Assembly (NCBI RefSeq): GCF_026790145.1 | Contig: NZ_JALAMS010000014.1 | Coordinates: 124,001 to 188,000, forward strand | DNA length: 64,000 nucleotides | Origin: Bacillus_I endophytica_A | GTDB taxonomy: Bacteria; Bacillota; Bacilli; Bacillales; Bacillaceae_H | Reading direction: 5' to 3' | Notes under the pieces: generated by a model | Database searches by the model: none | The model's input: only the letters and a program-made list of their open reading frames with translations | What the model was told of the DNA's origin: nothing | Translations under genes and position numbers: made by a program | Shown here: positions 43,000 to 52,002 of the stretch, in pieces | How positions within the stretch are numbered: the stretch's first letter is position 1 | How the letters are laid out: the number at the start of each line of letters is the position of its first letter

Positions 43000-43746
43000 T
43001 CAAAAAGTTATTAATTTCTGTAATAATTCTCTTGCGTATTCTGATTGAACATTTTTCAAATTTGAAGTTTCCACTGTTTCTTCAATTTTTCCATTTTTAA
43101 AAATGATGATTCTGTCACAGATATAAGCTGCAGCCTGAATATCGTGAGTAATAAAGATATAGCCTATGCGATAGATTTCCTTTAATTCTTTTAATAATTT
43201 AAGTATTTGAACTTGGACAGATACATCTAAAGAGCTAATTGCTTCATCTAGCAAAATACATTTCGGTTCTGTTGCGATAGCCCTAGCAATACATACCCTC
43301 TGTACTTGTCCTCCTGATAACTCATGAGGATATTTTTCTTTATACGAGGAGTCCAATCCCACTTGATTCAAGAGGTAATCAACCCTACTTTCAATTTCTA
43401 TTTTGTTACTTTTCTTAACTCTTATGGGTTCTATAATAGCTTGTTCTACAGTGAAAAATGGATTAATAGAAGATTTATAGTCTTGGAATACGGCACTAAT
43501 ACTGCCCAATCTAGTTAATCTATTATTCACACTTCTCCCTTCAAACAAAATTCTTCCGGCATCAGGTTGTTCAATACCTATTAATAGACGCCCTAATGTT
43601 GATTTTCCACTTCCACTTTCTCCAATAATTCCTATACATTCTCCACTCTTACATTCAAAACTAATGTTTTTTAATATTTTCTGTTTTTCCTTAGAGAATA
43701 ACCTACCTGTCTTATAGACCTTCTCTACACCTTCTACAATTAACAT
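43000..43746 (-). CDS. cntF: ABC transporter ATPase, CntF-like
   Basis: This 248-residue ATPase has Walker A GESGSGKSTLGRLLIG, signature LSGGQVQRVCIARAIA, Walker B CILLDEAISSLDVSVQ and the His switch FITHDIQAA. It is the OppF/DppF-type second ATPase. It overlaps cntD by 7 bp. It powers uptake of the metal-opine complex through the CntBC pore. Confidence 0.87.
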   Translation of the reverse strand: MLIVEGVEKVYKTGRLFSKEKQKILKNISFECKSGECIGIIGESGSGKSTLGRLLIGIEQPDAGRILFEGRSVNNRLTRLGSISAVFQDYKSSINPFFTVEQAIIEPIRVKKSNKIEIESRVDYLLNQVGLDSSYKEKYPHELSGGQVQRVCIARAIATEPKCILLDEAISSLDVSVQVQILKLLKELKEIYRIGYIFITHDIQAAAYICDRIIIFKNGKIEETVETSNLKNVQSEYARELLQKLITF

Positions 43747-44555
43747 TTATTATTCATCCCCATTACCTTCTTAAAATGATTACTCAGTACCTGTTTAGTG
43801 GATAATAAATAATTTGTGTACTCATGCTGTGCCTGTGAGAAGATGGTCTGAATATTGCCTCTTTCAACAATCCTTCCATCTTTCATAATTAAGATGTCAT
43901 CTCCAACTTTTTTTACAACACCTAAATCATGCGAAATAAAAATCATTGAACACCCTATTTTTTCTCTTAGCTTTATAAATTGCTCTACAACTTCAAATTG
44001 TGAGATTGTATCTAATGCTGTCGTAGGTTCATCTGCTATGATAATATCAGGCTCTAAAGCTATTGCTAGCGCAATCATAAGACGTTGTAACATTCCTCCT
44101 GATAACTGATGGGGATACTTATTCATAATCTCTATAGGATTTTTCAACATTACACTTTCCATAGTGCTCTTCATTTTTCTTTCTATTTCCTTATTGCTCC
44201 ATTCAAAATGCTCAAAGAGAGTTTCTTTCAAATGCATTCCAACGACACAAGAAGGGTCAAATGCACTCATACCGTTTTGGAGAATCATGCAAAGATTTTT
44301 CCCTCTTTTCTTTCTCATTTCTCTTTCTGTAAGAGCGTTTAAGTTCTCACCTTTGAACAGAATAGTCCCAGATTGAGAAAGTGAAGGTTTATTTAACCTC
44401 ATTATTGATCTACAAGTTATAGATTTTCCGCTTCCACTTTCTCCAACGATTGCTAAACAACTCCCCTGTCTAACACTGAAAGAACTATTATGAATGATTA
44501 CCTTGCCGTTCTTAATATCTTGTATTCTAAGATTTTCAACTTCTAATATATTCAT
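43740..44555 (-). CDS. cntD: ABC transporter ATPase, CntD-like
   Basis: This 271-residue ATPase has Walker A GESGSGKSITCRSIM, signature LSGGMLQRLMIALAIA, Walker B IIIADEPTTALDTISQ and the switch FISHDLGVV. It is the OppD/DppD-type first ATPase of the importer and pairs with CntF. It follows cntC by 4 bp. Confidence 0.87.
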   Translation of the reverse strand: MNILEVENLRIQDIKNGKVIIHNSSFSVRQGSCLAIVGESGSGKSITCRSIMRLNKPSLSQSGTILFKGENLNALTEREMRKKRGKNLCMILQNGMSAFDPSCVVGMHLKETLFEHFEWSNKEIERKMKSTMESVMLKNPIEIMNKYPHQLSGGMLQRLMIALAIALEPDIIIADEPTTALDTISQFEVVEQFIKLREKIGCSMIFISHDLGVVKKVGDDILIMKDGRIVERGNIQTIFSQAQHEYTNYLLSTKQVLSNHFKKVMGMNNKC

Positions 44556-44559
44556 ATAT

Positions 44560-45456
44560 TTATTTTGCCACCTCTTTCTTCTGGGTCTTATGTCTAGGAG
44601 ATACTAACCTTCCTTTAATTCTATTTTTAGAACTCATTAAATTAGGATCTAACGCTACTTGAAGGGCATCAGATAAAAAGTTAAAGGATGATACTACAAT
44701 AATAATGGCTAGACCAGGAGCTAACATTAACTCTGGACGTGTAAACATTACTTCCTTAGCCTCACTTAACATCATCCCCCATTCAGCATTTGGGGCTTGT
44801 ATCCCTAATCCTAAGAATGAGAGACCTGATATTTGTAAAACCATGGAACCAACAGAGCTACTTGAGAGGACTATCACATCTGATAAGGTAACAGGAACGA
44901 TGTGTTTATAAATAATCCTCATATTACTAATGCCACAAGCCTTAGCAAACTTTACATATTCCAGTTCTGAATATTGCATAACAGAAGTTCTAATGACTCG
45001 AGTGAACCATGCCCATTTAAGAAAAACAAAGGCAATTAGTATATTTACAAGCCCTACCCCTAAAATACCAACAATAGCTAAAGTCATAACATAGCCGGGA
45101 AAAGACAGCATAATATCGCAAATTCTCATAATAACTCCATCTACTTTCCCTCGAAAATAACCAGCTAAAAATCCCAGGACAGATCCAATTATAACGGATA
45201 GGAATAAGGCAACTGAAACCCATAGCACGCTAGGACGAATTCCGTAAATCAATCGAGAAAGAATACATCTTCCTAAGTGGTCATTACCTAATAAATACTC
45301 CCAAGATGGTGCTGCATATCGAAGCCCAATATTTACTTCTTTAGGGTTATGTGGGGCAAATATAGGTGAGAATATCCCAATAACCATTGTTAGAATGATA
45401 ATTATCAATGACACAGTAGCTAATTTGTCCTTACTCAAGTTTTTTAATATTCTCAT
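44560..45456 (-). CDS. cntC: ABC transporter permease, CntC-like
   Basis: This 298-residue permease of the OppC/NikC type has an N-terminal OppC segment (LVTMVIGIFSPIFAPHNPKE-like), GNDHLGRCILSRLIYGIRPS and the EAA loop YVKFAKACGISNMRIIYKHI. It starts directly after cntB (stop and start adjacent). It forms the membrane pore with CntB. Confidence 0.88.
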   Translation of the reverse strand: MRILKNLSKDKLATVSLIIIILTMVIGIFSPIFAPHNPKEVNIGLRYAAPSWEYLLGNDHLGRCILSRLIYGIRPSVLWVSVALFLSVIIGSVLGFLAGYFRGKVDGVIMRICDIMLSFPGYVMTLAIVGILGVGLVNILIAFVFLKWAWFTRVIRTSVMQYSELEYVKFAKACGISNMRIIYKHIVPVTLSDVIVLSSSSVGSMVLQISGLSFLGLGIQAPNAEWGMMLSEAKEVMFTRPELMLAPGLAIIIVVSSFNFLSDALQVALDPNLMSSKNRIKGRLVSPRHKTQKKEVAK

Positions 45457-46389
45457 TTATAAATCATTCCTTAATTTAGGGTTTATAGCGGCATTTATAA
45501 TGTCAGAAATAGTGTTAAATATTACGAAAGAGACTGCTAATAAAAGAACATAAGCTTGAATAACCGGAAAGTCTCTACTCAGGATAGACTTAACGCTTAG
45601 ACTTCCTAACCCTGGCCATGCAAAAACATTTTCGATGACTACTGTGCTTCCTAATATAATAGGTATCGCCATACAAAATACTGAAATGGAAACTTGTAAT
45701 GAATTTCTTAAAATCTGTAGGATAATTGTCTGCTCATTTAATCCACATGCTCTTCCATATAATACGTAGTCTTCATTTAAGTTATTTAGCATAGAGCTTC
45801 TTACAATTCTGAAATAGATACCGGCATAACTTATTGTAATTACGATAACAGGGAGGATATAACTCTTGTATGAACTCATCCCGCTTGTAGGTAACAAATC
45901 TAATTTAATAGAGAAGTACCAAATTATCATGGATGCTAGCCAGTAGGCTGGTGCTGATGTTAGAAAGAAAGAGACCCCTCTTACTGATTTATCAAATAGC
46001 CTTCCCTCTCTCATGGCACATAGCACTCCTAGGAATATTGACAGAACGATAACAAAAACAGATGATACTAATGTTAACTTTAATGTATTTAAAAATGCAG
46101 GTCCTATTAATGACCAAACCGATTGTCCTGTAACGTATGAATTCCCAAAATCTAACTGAAAACAAGCTATTACCCAGTGTAAATATTGCATGATAAATGG
46201 CTGATTTAGTCCTAATTCTTTTTTTGTTTCAATAATTAGTTCATCTGTTATCTTTGGAACACCTTGAGCTTGTAATACCACTTCAGCCGGATCTTGAGGA
46301 GAAAGATTAATTAAAATAAAAGTTAAGAATGAGATGACTAAAAGTAATGGTATAGATATTAATAACTTTTTAATAATGTAACTTCCCAT
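45457..46389 (-). CDS. cntB: ABC transporter permease, CntB-like
   Basis: This 310-residue OppB/NikB-type permease has LLISIPLLLVISFLTFILIN, SPQDPAEVVLQAQG, ELGLNQPFIMQYLHWV and the EAA loop YVLYGRACGLNEQTIILQIL. AAAAAGGAGA lies before the ATG. It is separated from cntA by a strong hairpin (46449-46491), so permease message is likely lower than that for the binding protein. Confidence 0.88.
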   Translation of the reverse strand: MGSYIIKKLLISIPLLLVISFLTFILINLSPQDPAEVVLQAQGVPKITDELIIETKKELGLNQPFIMQYLHWVIACFQLDFGNSYVTGQSVWSLIGPAFLNTLKLTLVSSVFVIVLSIFLGVLCAMREGRLFDKSVRGVSFFLTSAPAYWLASMIIWYFSIKLDLLPTSGMSSYKSYILPVIVITISYAGIYFRIVRSSMLNNLNEDYVLYGRACGLNEQTIILQILRNSLQVSISVFCMAIPIILGSTVVIENVFAWPGLGSLSVKSILSRDFPVIQAYVLLLAVSFVIFNTISDIINAAINPKLRNDL

Positions 46390-46448
46390 AGATAATCTCC
46401 TTTTTAAAAATAGGATTAATAGCTAGATTAATTATGTAGATAGTGTTC

Positions 46449-46491
46449 ATTACAAATAAAAAGGGAGATTATCTCCCTTTTTATTTGTAAT
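46449..46491 (-). terminator. attenuating terminator between cntA and cntB
   Basis: A perfect 20-bp stem with a TTA loop (arms 46449-46468 and 46472-46491), containing AAAAAGGGAGA and TCTCCCTTTTT, starts 3 nt after the cntA stop. It probably ends most cntA transcripts while letting some run on into the transporter genes. Confidence 0.8.
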
Positions 46492-46493
46492 TT

Positions 46494-48122
46494 CTATTCA
46501 AAGTGCATTTTCTCAAACGGTAATTCGAATTGTGTTTGTTTAAACGAAATTCCTTTTAAATTCTTTGGGGCAATTACAGTTACACTGCCATTGGATATTG
46601 GAATAAAGACGGCTTCATCATGAACAATTTTTAGAATATCAGCGTACAATGATTTACGTGTTTCTTCATTCATAGATACCATAACATCGTCAATTTTGTT
46701 ATAGAGTTCATCTGCTTTTTCAATTCCTTTAGTAGTGTGTAAATAAGAAGATGGGGAAGTAAAAGCAGAAATAGTACTTTGCGGATCATATGCTAATCCC
46801 CATGTCTGATTGAATAATAAATCATAGTCACCAGTTGATCTTCTATTTGCAATTGAAGTTGACTCCTCACCAATAATCTGGAGCTGAACACCTATCTCTT
46901 TTAATGAACTTTGGATAAATTCAGCCTGGGTCTTTTGGGAAGAAGAACTGCTGTCATAATAAAGCTTCACTGCCAATTTTTCACCATCTCTTATTCTAAT
47001 TCCGTTACTATCTTCTATTGCCCATCCTGCTTTTTGTAAAATTCCCTTTGCTTTATTTAAATCGTAACCCCTCTTTTTCAAATTAACATCTGCATAATTA
47101 ACATTATGTGAAAATAGAGTATTGGCTACAGTTTCTGTTCCACTTAAAATCTCTTTACTAATTGTTTTCCAATCAATAGCGTACCAAATAGCTTCACGTA
47201 CAGGTTTTTCATGTACTGGATTACCAGATTGACTACTATTAGCTACGATCATTTTAGTATTCATTGGTGCACTTCTAATTAATTGATAATCACCCGAATC
47301 AACTAATTGGTTCATAGCCTCAACATCCAGACTATCTGTCCCCCTGTCATCTGTAAAAGCAAAGTTGACTTCTCCTTTTTGTAAGGCTAGAAACGTTGTT
47401 TCTCCTGCTGGAAGAACTTTAGAAGTAATTTTTTTAACCTTAGGCACTCCATTCCAGTAGTTTTCATTTGCTTTAAAGGTTGCATATTCATCAACTTTAT
47501 GTTCGGTAAGCACATATGGACCTGTACCATGGTAACCTCTGACTCCCCCTTTTGTTTCTCCATTAATAAAGTCTTTAGGTGAGATAAATACATAAGGTCT
47601 TGTCATCGATAACTCAACTAAGGTAGGATAATATGCTTCTGATAATACTAATTCAACGGTATATTCATCTATAACCTTACAATCTACTATTTTTGTTGAG
47701 AGTTTAATCCAAGAATGCTTTTCTACATTAGCTTGTACAGCATCAATATTCTTCTTCACTGCTTCTGCATTAAATGGTTCTCCATCATGAAATTTAACAT
47801 CTTTTCTTAAATGAAAAGTATACGTTTTCCCGTCTTTAGAGATATTCCATGACTCAGCAAGTAAAGGTTTAATCCCATCTTCTGTGTTTTCGACTAACGA
47901 TTCATATACTAGGGCCTGCGCTGGCATTGACCCTGTATATAAATGAGGATTCATATCATTGATATCTTTAGGTGCCGCATAAACTATACCTTTCTCGTTA
48001 CTTTGCGAGTCAGTTCCTGCTGTTTTCTTACGTTCAGAAGTATTTAATACTACAAGGCAAACAACTACAATACATAATATAAAAAAAACTAAAGCCCCTA
48101 ACTTAAATCTCTTGACTAGCAA
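46494..48122 (-). CDS. cntA: metal-opine substrate-binding protein, CntA-like
   Basis: This 542-residue SBP_bac_5 (OppA/NikA) protein starts at TTG 48122, with GGGAGAG upstream. An N-terminal membrane segment (about 8-28) is followed by the binding-protein domain: YAAPKDINDMNPHLYTGSMP, PLLAESWNISKDGKTYTFHL and RKDVKFHDGEPFNAEAVK. It should capture metal-staphylopine-like complexes outside the membrane. It has its own Zur box about 95 bp upstream, as cntA does in S. aureus. Whether a Cys near residue 20 is lipid-modified is unclear. Confidence 0.85.
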   Translation of the reverse strand: MLVKRFKLGALVFFILCIVVVCLVVLNTSERKKTAGTDSQSNEKGIVYAAPKDINDMNPHLYTGSMPAQALVYESLVENTEDGIKPLLAESWNISKDGKTYTFHLRKDVKFHDGEPFNAEAVKKNIDAVQANVEKHSWIKLSTKIVDCKVIDEYTVELVLSEAYYPTLVELSMTRPYVFISPKDFINGETKGGVRGYHGTGPYVLTEHKVDEYATFKANENYWNGVPKVKKITSKVLPAGETTFLALQKGEVNFAFTDDRGTDSLDVEAMNQLVDSGDYQLIRSAPMNTKMIVANSSQSGNPVHEKPVREAIWYAIDWKTISKEILSGTETVANTLFSHNVNYADVNLKKRGYDLNKAKGILQKAGWAIEDSNGIRIRDGEKLAVKLYYDSSSSSQKTQAEFIQSSLKEIGVQLQIIGEESTSIANRRSTGDYDLLFNQTWGLAYDPQSTISAFTSPSSYLHTTKGIEKADELYNKIDDVMVSMNEETRKSLYADILKIVHDEAVFIPISNGSVTVIAPKNLKGISFKQTQFELPFEKMHFE

Positions 48123-48215
48123 TATTCTTTCTCTCCCTTTAAATGCACTTAGTCTGTATCCAATATAGATTTATTGTGCGAATATGAACGTCATAATAAA
48201 TAGGATACGCACCCT

Positions 48216-48236
48216 ATTTCGTAATTATTACGATTT
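48216..48236 (-). promoter_or_regulatory. Zur box before cntA
   Basis: The 15-bp core TCGTAATTATTACGA (48219-48233) is a perfect palindrome, flanked by ATT and TTT. It matches the Bacillus Zur consensus (AAA-core-TTT with core TCGTAATNATTACGA). It lies about 95 bp before the cntA start. Confidence 0.88.
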
Positions 48237-48259
48237 AAAAATCATTTTATTCCATTACT

Positions 48260-49564
48260 CTAATAGCTCTTATTCCTACCTATTTTATTGCATATCATAT
48301 TTAAATCATCGGTAAAACTTTGAATGTTAAAGGCCTTGGATAGAAGTCTTTCTTTTTGAGACTTAGCAAATCTTTCTATCTTGCTCTCATACGTGTTAAT
48401 AAATTTATCTATAGTTGGACAATCCAAATTTAGATACCTTGCAATTCCTTGTATAATTTTTATGCGATAGTAGTCCTCTTTAGGCATCCTTGGAATGTCT
48501 AAGTATCCTTCCCTATTAACAAATACTTTTCTAAGAGGAACAGCAGAAAAATCAAAATATCTTCCGTTCTTATCTGGTTCTGAATAAGGATCAATTAATA
48601 AGGATGTATAACGTACATACAATAAATATTCTTGATGAATAGTCTCTAAATGTGGGAAATCCTCAATATCTTGACGAGATAAACTTTCTAGTCTTATTGG
48701 ATAATTATCATCTATCATAAACTTCAGCAAATTAAGTTCTTCTACTTTCATATGCCTTAAAATATTCATAACTTCTTTCCATTGAGATAGCATATCACGG
48801 ATTAAATATTGGGTAATAGGGCCCTCAGGATAGATTTTATACACAAATTTTTTTGTATCTCTATCTTCAAATATTGCATTTAATGAAAAGGAATTCATAA
48901 ATAATGGAGGATGAACATATAAAGAAATATTTCTTGTTTCTGCCTCAATTGGAGATCGCATAACTTCTAGATTAATGCCTAACTGTTTATATATATCACA
49001 AAGCACAACTATATTTTCAGATGGATAATGTGTAGATCCTATATAGACTGTTTTCTTAATTGCTGTTGTTAATGCATGATTAGATGGATTATCATGTATC
49101 CATCGGGTATCACCGTAGTATGTAGAAAAACTAATAATTTCTACATTTGAATTTATATTGTTTATATAACTACTTATTAAATTGTTTGAACCAAAAGTTG
49201 GGGAAATTAAAACTATACATCTAACGTACTGTAATACTTCCTTATTAAGCTGCTTTATTACTTCAATATATGCATCAGTTGTTACAGTCAAAATAACCGT
49301 ATCCCATTTACCTCTAACAGTTTCATAACCCTTAAAAATTTGATCAACGAAACATTTGCCTTCTACATTACGATGCTTTTCACTTTGAACACTTACCCTA
49401 ATTAATTTATTACTCTGCTTTAAAGCCCAAAAGAAACTTTTCGAACGAACAGACTCTCTTCCGGCAATCCCGACATAGCAATTTGATTGTTTCTTTAAAC
49501 TGACAGCAAGCTGAATTGATGTTGGACCAGTTCCTAATATTAGAATTCTCTTAAAATCACTCAT
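48260..49564 (-). CDS. cntM: opine metallophore dehydrogenase, CntM-like
   Basis: This 434-residue protein has a nucleotide-binding start KRILILGTGPTSIQLAVSLK and GRESVRSKSF, with Arg placed for NADPH. The mid-part text ISFSTYYGDTRWIHDNPSNH and VHPPLFMNSFSLNAIFE is characteristic of staphylopine/pseudopaline dehydrogenases. The enzyme joins the CntL product to a 2-keto acid by reductive condensation. Asp152 (YYGDTRW) lies where I recall an Asp in pyruvate-using enzymes and a Gly in 2-oxoglutarate users, hinting at pyruvate; this needs alignment. AAGGGAAG precedes the ATG. Confidence 0.88.
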   Translation of the reverse strand: MSDFKRILILGTGPTSIQLAVSLKKQSNCYVGIAGRESVRSKSFFWALKQSNKLIRVSVQSEKHRNVEGKCFVDQIFKGYETVRGKWDTVILTVTTDAYIEVIKQLNKEVLQYVRCIVLISPTFGSNNLISSYINNINSNVEIISFSTYYGDTRWIHDNPSNHALTTAIKKTVYIGSTHYPSENIVVLCDIYKQLGINLEVMRSPIEAETRNISLYVHPPLFMNSFSLNAIFEDRDTKKFVYKIYPEGPITQYLIRDMLSQWKEVMNILRHMKVEELNLLKFMIDDNYPIRLESLSRQDIEDFPHLETIHQEYLLYVRYTSLLIDPYSEPDKNGRYFDFSAVPLRKVFVNREGYLDIPRMPKEDYYRIKIIQGIARYLNLDCPTIDKFINTYESKIERFAKSQKERLLSKAFNIQSFTDDLNMICNKIGRNKSY

Positions 49565-49579
49565 AGAACTCTTCCCTTC

Positions 49580-50395
49580 TTATATGTAAGTGATGAATTT
49601 AGGCGCCTTTTTATACAATTCAATATCAAACACATCATGTGGACGTAATATATCTTCTGCTTTATTCCATTTTTGTTTATCTACTTTCCTTGAAGGATAA
49701 TTAAATAAGGATTTTAACTGGTCCCCATACCTCATAGCCACAACTACATCTTCGTTTGTTAATTCATGAAGTTGATCTAGAATTCTATATTTATCTTTAA
49801 CAGTTGAACTAAAAATAATATGGGTAGCATCTTTTGTGAAATCAAGATATTCTACAGGTGTTTTTTCTAACCTAATATTTAATTCTGTTCCTAATATTTC
49901 GATCACTTTTAATCCAAGTTCTATGGCTTCATCATCAATATCTATCCCTACAACCTCAGCTCCTGTTCGTTTCGCAATTAATATAGGAGTCATCGGAAAG
50001 GCCCCTGAACCTACTAATAACACTTTTGAATCAGGAGTAATCTGGAAGCTACCAAACTCTTTTTCAATGCATGACTCTACATTTTTAAAATAATCCGTTA
50101 TTTCAGTCTCTCCATTTAGAAGTTTCATTGCTCGATATTTTTCCATAATAGCTACACACAGAGCCGATTTCCTTCTCAGATGATTTACAACTTGATCTAA
50201 ATCACCATTTTCTTGGTTCTCTAATTGGTTCCATATTCCTTGGTTCTCTACATTTGTTATGAAATGAGAATATTTATTTATTAGCGCTTCTAACTCTGAA
50301 CAATTGTTAACTGTATGATTATAGCTTACTGTTAACTCATTAAATCTTTCTAGGTATTCATTTAAATCTTTTAGAAAATTCTCTAGCTCATTCAT
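49580..50395 (-). CDS. cntL: nicotianamine-synthase-like aminobutyryl transferase, CntL
   Basis: This 271-residue protein has an N-terminal helical part (about 1-100) and a SAM-binding Rossmann domain: DSKVLLVGSGAFPMTPILIA, then GAEVVGIDIDDEAIELGLKV, THIIFSSTVKDKYRILDQLH and VAMRYGDQLKSLFNYPSR. This matches the bacterial nicotianamine-synthase-like family, which moves the aminobutyrate part of SAM onto histidine. It lies between cntK and cntM, with 28 bp and 15 bp gaps. TAGGAG precedes the ATG. Confidence 0.9.
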   Translation of the reverse strand: MNELENFLKDLNEYLERFNELTVSYNHTVNNCSELEALINKYSHFITNVENQGIWNQLENQENGDLDQVVNHLRRKSALCVAIMEKYRAMKLLNGETEITDYFKNVESCIEKEFGSFQITPDSKVLLVGSGAFPMTPILIAKRTGAEVVGIDIDDEAIELGLKVIEILGTELNIRLEKTPVEYLDFTKDATHIIFSSTVKDKYRILDQLHELTNEDVVVAMRYGDQLKSLFNYPSRKVDKQKWNKAEDILRPHDVFDIELYKKAPKFITYI

Positions 50396-50423
50396 TTATT
50401 CTCGCTCCTATATAGTGTAATAG

Positions 50424-51257
50424 TTAAACAGTTATAAAAGCTTTCCCTTGTGCTACTATACCTACAGATCCTTCAATCTTAAGACTTATTAATTTTCTCT
50501 CCTGATAATTAGCAATTGCGGTAATAGTTCCACCAGGTTGTTTTACATGGATGGTAGTCTCTCGTTTATTTTTCCAAGCTAAGTAAGATCCTAAAGAGGC
50601 TGTACCTGAGCCACACCCCCTTTCCCAAACCATACTATCTAAGTGTGGGATATAAATAAGAGGTTCCAATTCATGAGAATCTTGATTATACAAAAGAATC
50701 CCGATCAAACTTACATTTAAAGTTAAGGCTAGTGATTTTGCCAATGATTGGGCCTCTTCTTTCACTCTTTCATTAAAATCCTTTACGTTCCTTACAATAT
50801 GTACAAACTCTCCGTAATCTATTAAGACAATATCCAGTTTATTCCCTTCATGATTGATAGTTCTTTGTTTGATTTCTTTTGGAATAGGCATCGTAACCTG
50901 ACAATAGTACTCATCTGCTACCCTCTTCACTTCACATTCTACGAGGGAATCTGTTCCGGACACTTCTAACAATATTTTTTTTACCCCATTGTGTTTTAGC
51001 TCTTGTTTAGACATGATAAAAGCTGCTAGTGCCATACAGGCATTACCGCAAAATTCTCCACCCGCCATTTGTAAGTGTGCATCAGCTTTATAACTTATAG
51101 GTTCTTCTATAAAACCTACTTGTTCAGCATATACACTGTTATATGACATAATTTTTGTTGCGATATCTTTGTGAGCTTTGGCTGGATGAGCAGTTTCAAC
51201 TAGAATTGTCATATTCTGAGTCGGATTTAGTTTCACAAAATGGATCTCCTGTTCCAA
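50424..51257 (-). CDS. cntK: histidine racemase, CntK-like (DapF fold)
   Basis: The frame reaches 51296, but that would put the start 3 bp from a Zur box and has no ribosome site. A TTG at 51257 with AAAGGAG 8 nt upstream fits better, giving 277 residues. The two-base catalytic Cys pair of the diaminopimelate-epimerase fold is present: Cys70 (GGEFCGNACMALAAF) and Cys215 (WERGCGSGTASLGSYLA). In S. aureus, CntK makes D-histidine for staphylopine. Its presence means the product here is probably built on D-His (staphylopine or bacillopaline type) rather than L-His (pseudopaline, yersinopine). Confidence 0.88.
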   Translation of the reverse strand: MEQEIHFVKLNPTQNMTILVETAHPAKAHKDIATKIMSYNSVYAEQVGFIEEPISYKADAHLQMAGGEFCGNACMALAAFIMSKQELKHNGVKKILLEVSGTDSLVECEVKRVADEYYCQVTMPIPKEIKQRTINHEGNKLDIVLIDYGEFVHIVRNVKDFNERVKEEAQSLAKSLALTLNVSLIGILLYNQDSHELEPLIYIPHLDSMVWERGCGSGTASLGSYLAWKNKRETTIHVKQPGGTITAIANYQERKLISLKIEGSVGIVAQGKAFITV

Positions 51258-51298
51258 TCGCACCTCTCCTTTACTAATGTATGAACTAAAAATCATGT

Positions 51299-51319
51299 AA
51301 ATAGTAATAATTACGATTT
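51299..51319 (-). promoter_or_regulatory. Zur box before cntK
   Basis: The core TAGTAATAATTACGA, flanked by AAA and TTT, matches the 21-bp Zur consensus with one mismatch. It lies about 42 bp before the TTG start of cntK. Confidence 0.82.
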
Positions 51320-51437
51320 ACATTTAAGGATAGCTTATACTATGTTATTTACCATCGTCAATACCTATTTTTCTATTTTATGTTAAACACTGAATATAAC
51401 TGTAGGGTGTTTGTGGGATCCCCTCCCTAGAGGAAAA

Positions 51438-51822
51438 TCAATTTTTACAGATAAGGCATACACTATAAACTTCAAATTTGTGGTGACTAATCTGATAATT
51501 AGAGTCAATGTTCATGGGGCAAATATCTAATTCTGTTATACTTAGACGTTTTGTGCAAATAAAGAAGTGAGAATGAGTAGTAAGTTTACTCTTCAAACAA
51601 AAAAATTTTTTCTATTAAACTAATGTCTCTAAAAAGGAAGATATTACGATATACAGTATCCAAGCTAACATTTCCTGATGCTTTTTGAAGGGATTGTATA
51701 ACTAACTTGACTGATATAAACCGATATCGCTAATGTACGGAAAATGATAAAATTTCTAATCGTTTAGGAGTAAACTTGTAGCCATTATCCCTGAGGTTAA
51801 TTTTATAATCTTCCACATTCAA
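51438..51822 (-). pseudogene. decayed Fur/Zur-family regulator gene
   Basis: A TTG at 51822 with GGAGG upstream opens MNVEDYKINLRDNGYKFTPK, then RLEILSFSVH and a TAG at 51730-51732. It goes on with ISVKLVIQSLQKASGNVSLD and TVYRNIFLF. A frameshift and missing segment follow. The end reads HSHFFICTKRLSITELDICP, then MNIDSNYQISHHKFEVYSVC and LICKN, stop at 51438. This is clear Fur-family layout (NGYKxTxKR, DTVYRN-LxLF, HxHFxC, GHKFExYxxCxxC) and is closest to Zur. One stop, one frameshift and a lost metal Cys make it non-functional. It lies between two Zur-box promoters. Confidence 0.78.
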
Positions 51823-51937
51823 AATTCTCCTCCCCTCCCCCTCGTCCCTATTTAATTTCAATTATCGAGGAGCAAATGTTCAATCCTAAACAAAATAACA
51901 AGTTAGAAATATAACCTATAAAATTATTAATATTGCC

Positions 51938-51984
51938 AAATAGGAATGATTACGATAGAATATAAATCGTAATTATTACGCATT
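51938..51984 (+). promoter_or_regulatory. tandem Zur boxes before the second ABC importer
   Basis: The strong box at 51964-51984 has core TCGTAATTATTACGC (51967-51981), one mismatch to consensus. A weaker box at 51938-51958 (core TAGGAATGATTACGA) is centred 26 bp upstream. The gene start follows at 52003. Confidence 0.8.
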
Positions 51985-52002
51985 AGGGGGAGTATATTTA
52001 AA

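Noticed and set aside
43000..46389. Plain oligopeptide (Opp) transporter
   Set aside because: Sequence alone would allow this, but Zur boxes and the cntKLM genes upstream in the same order as S. aureus make a metallophore importer far more likely.
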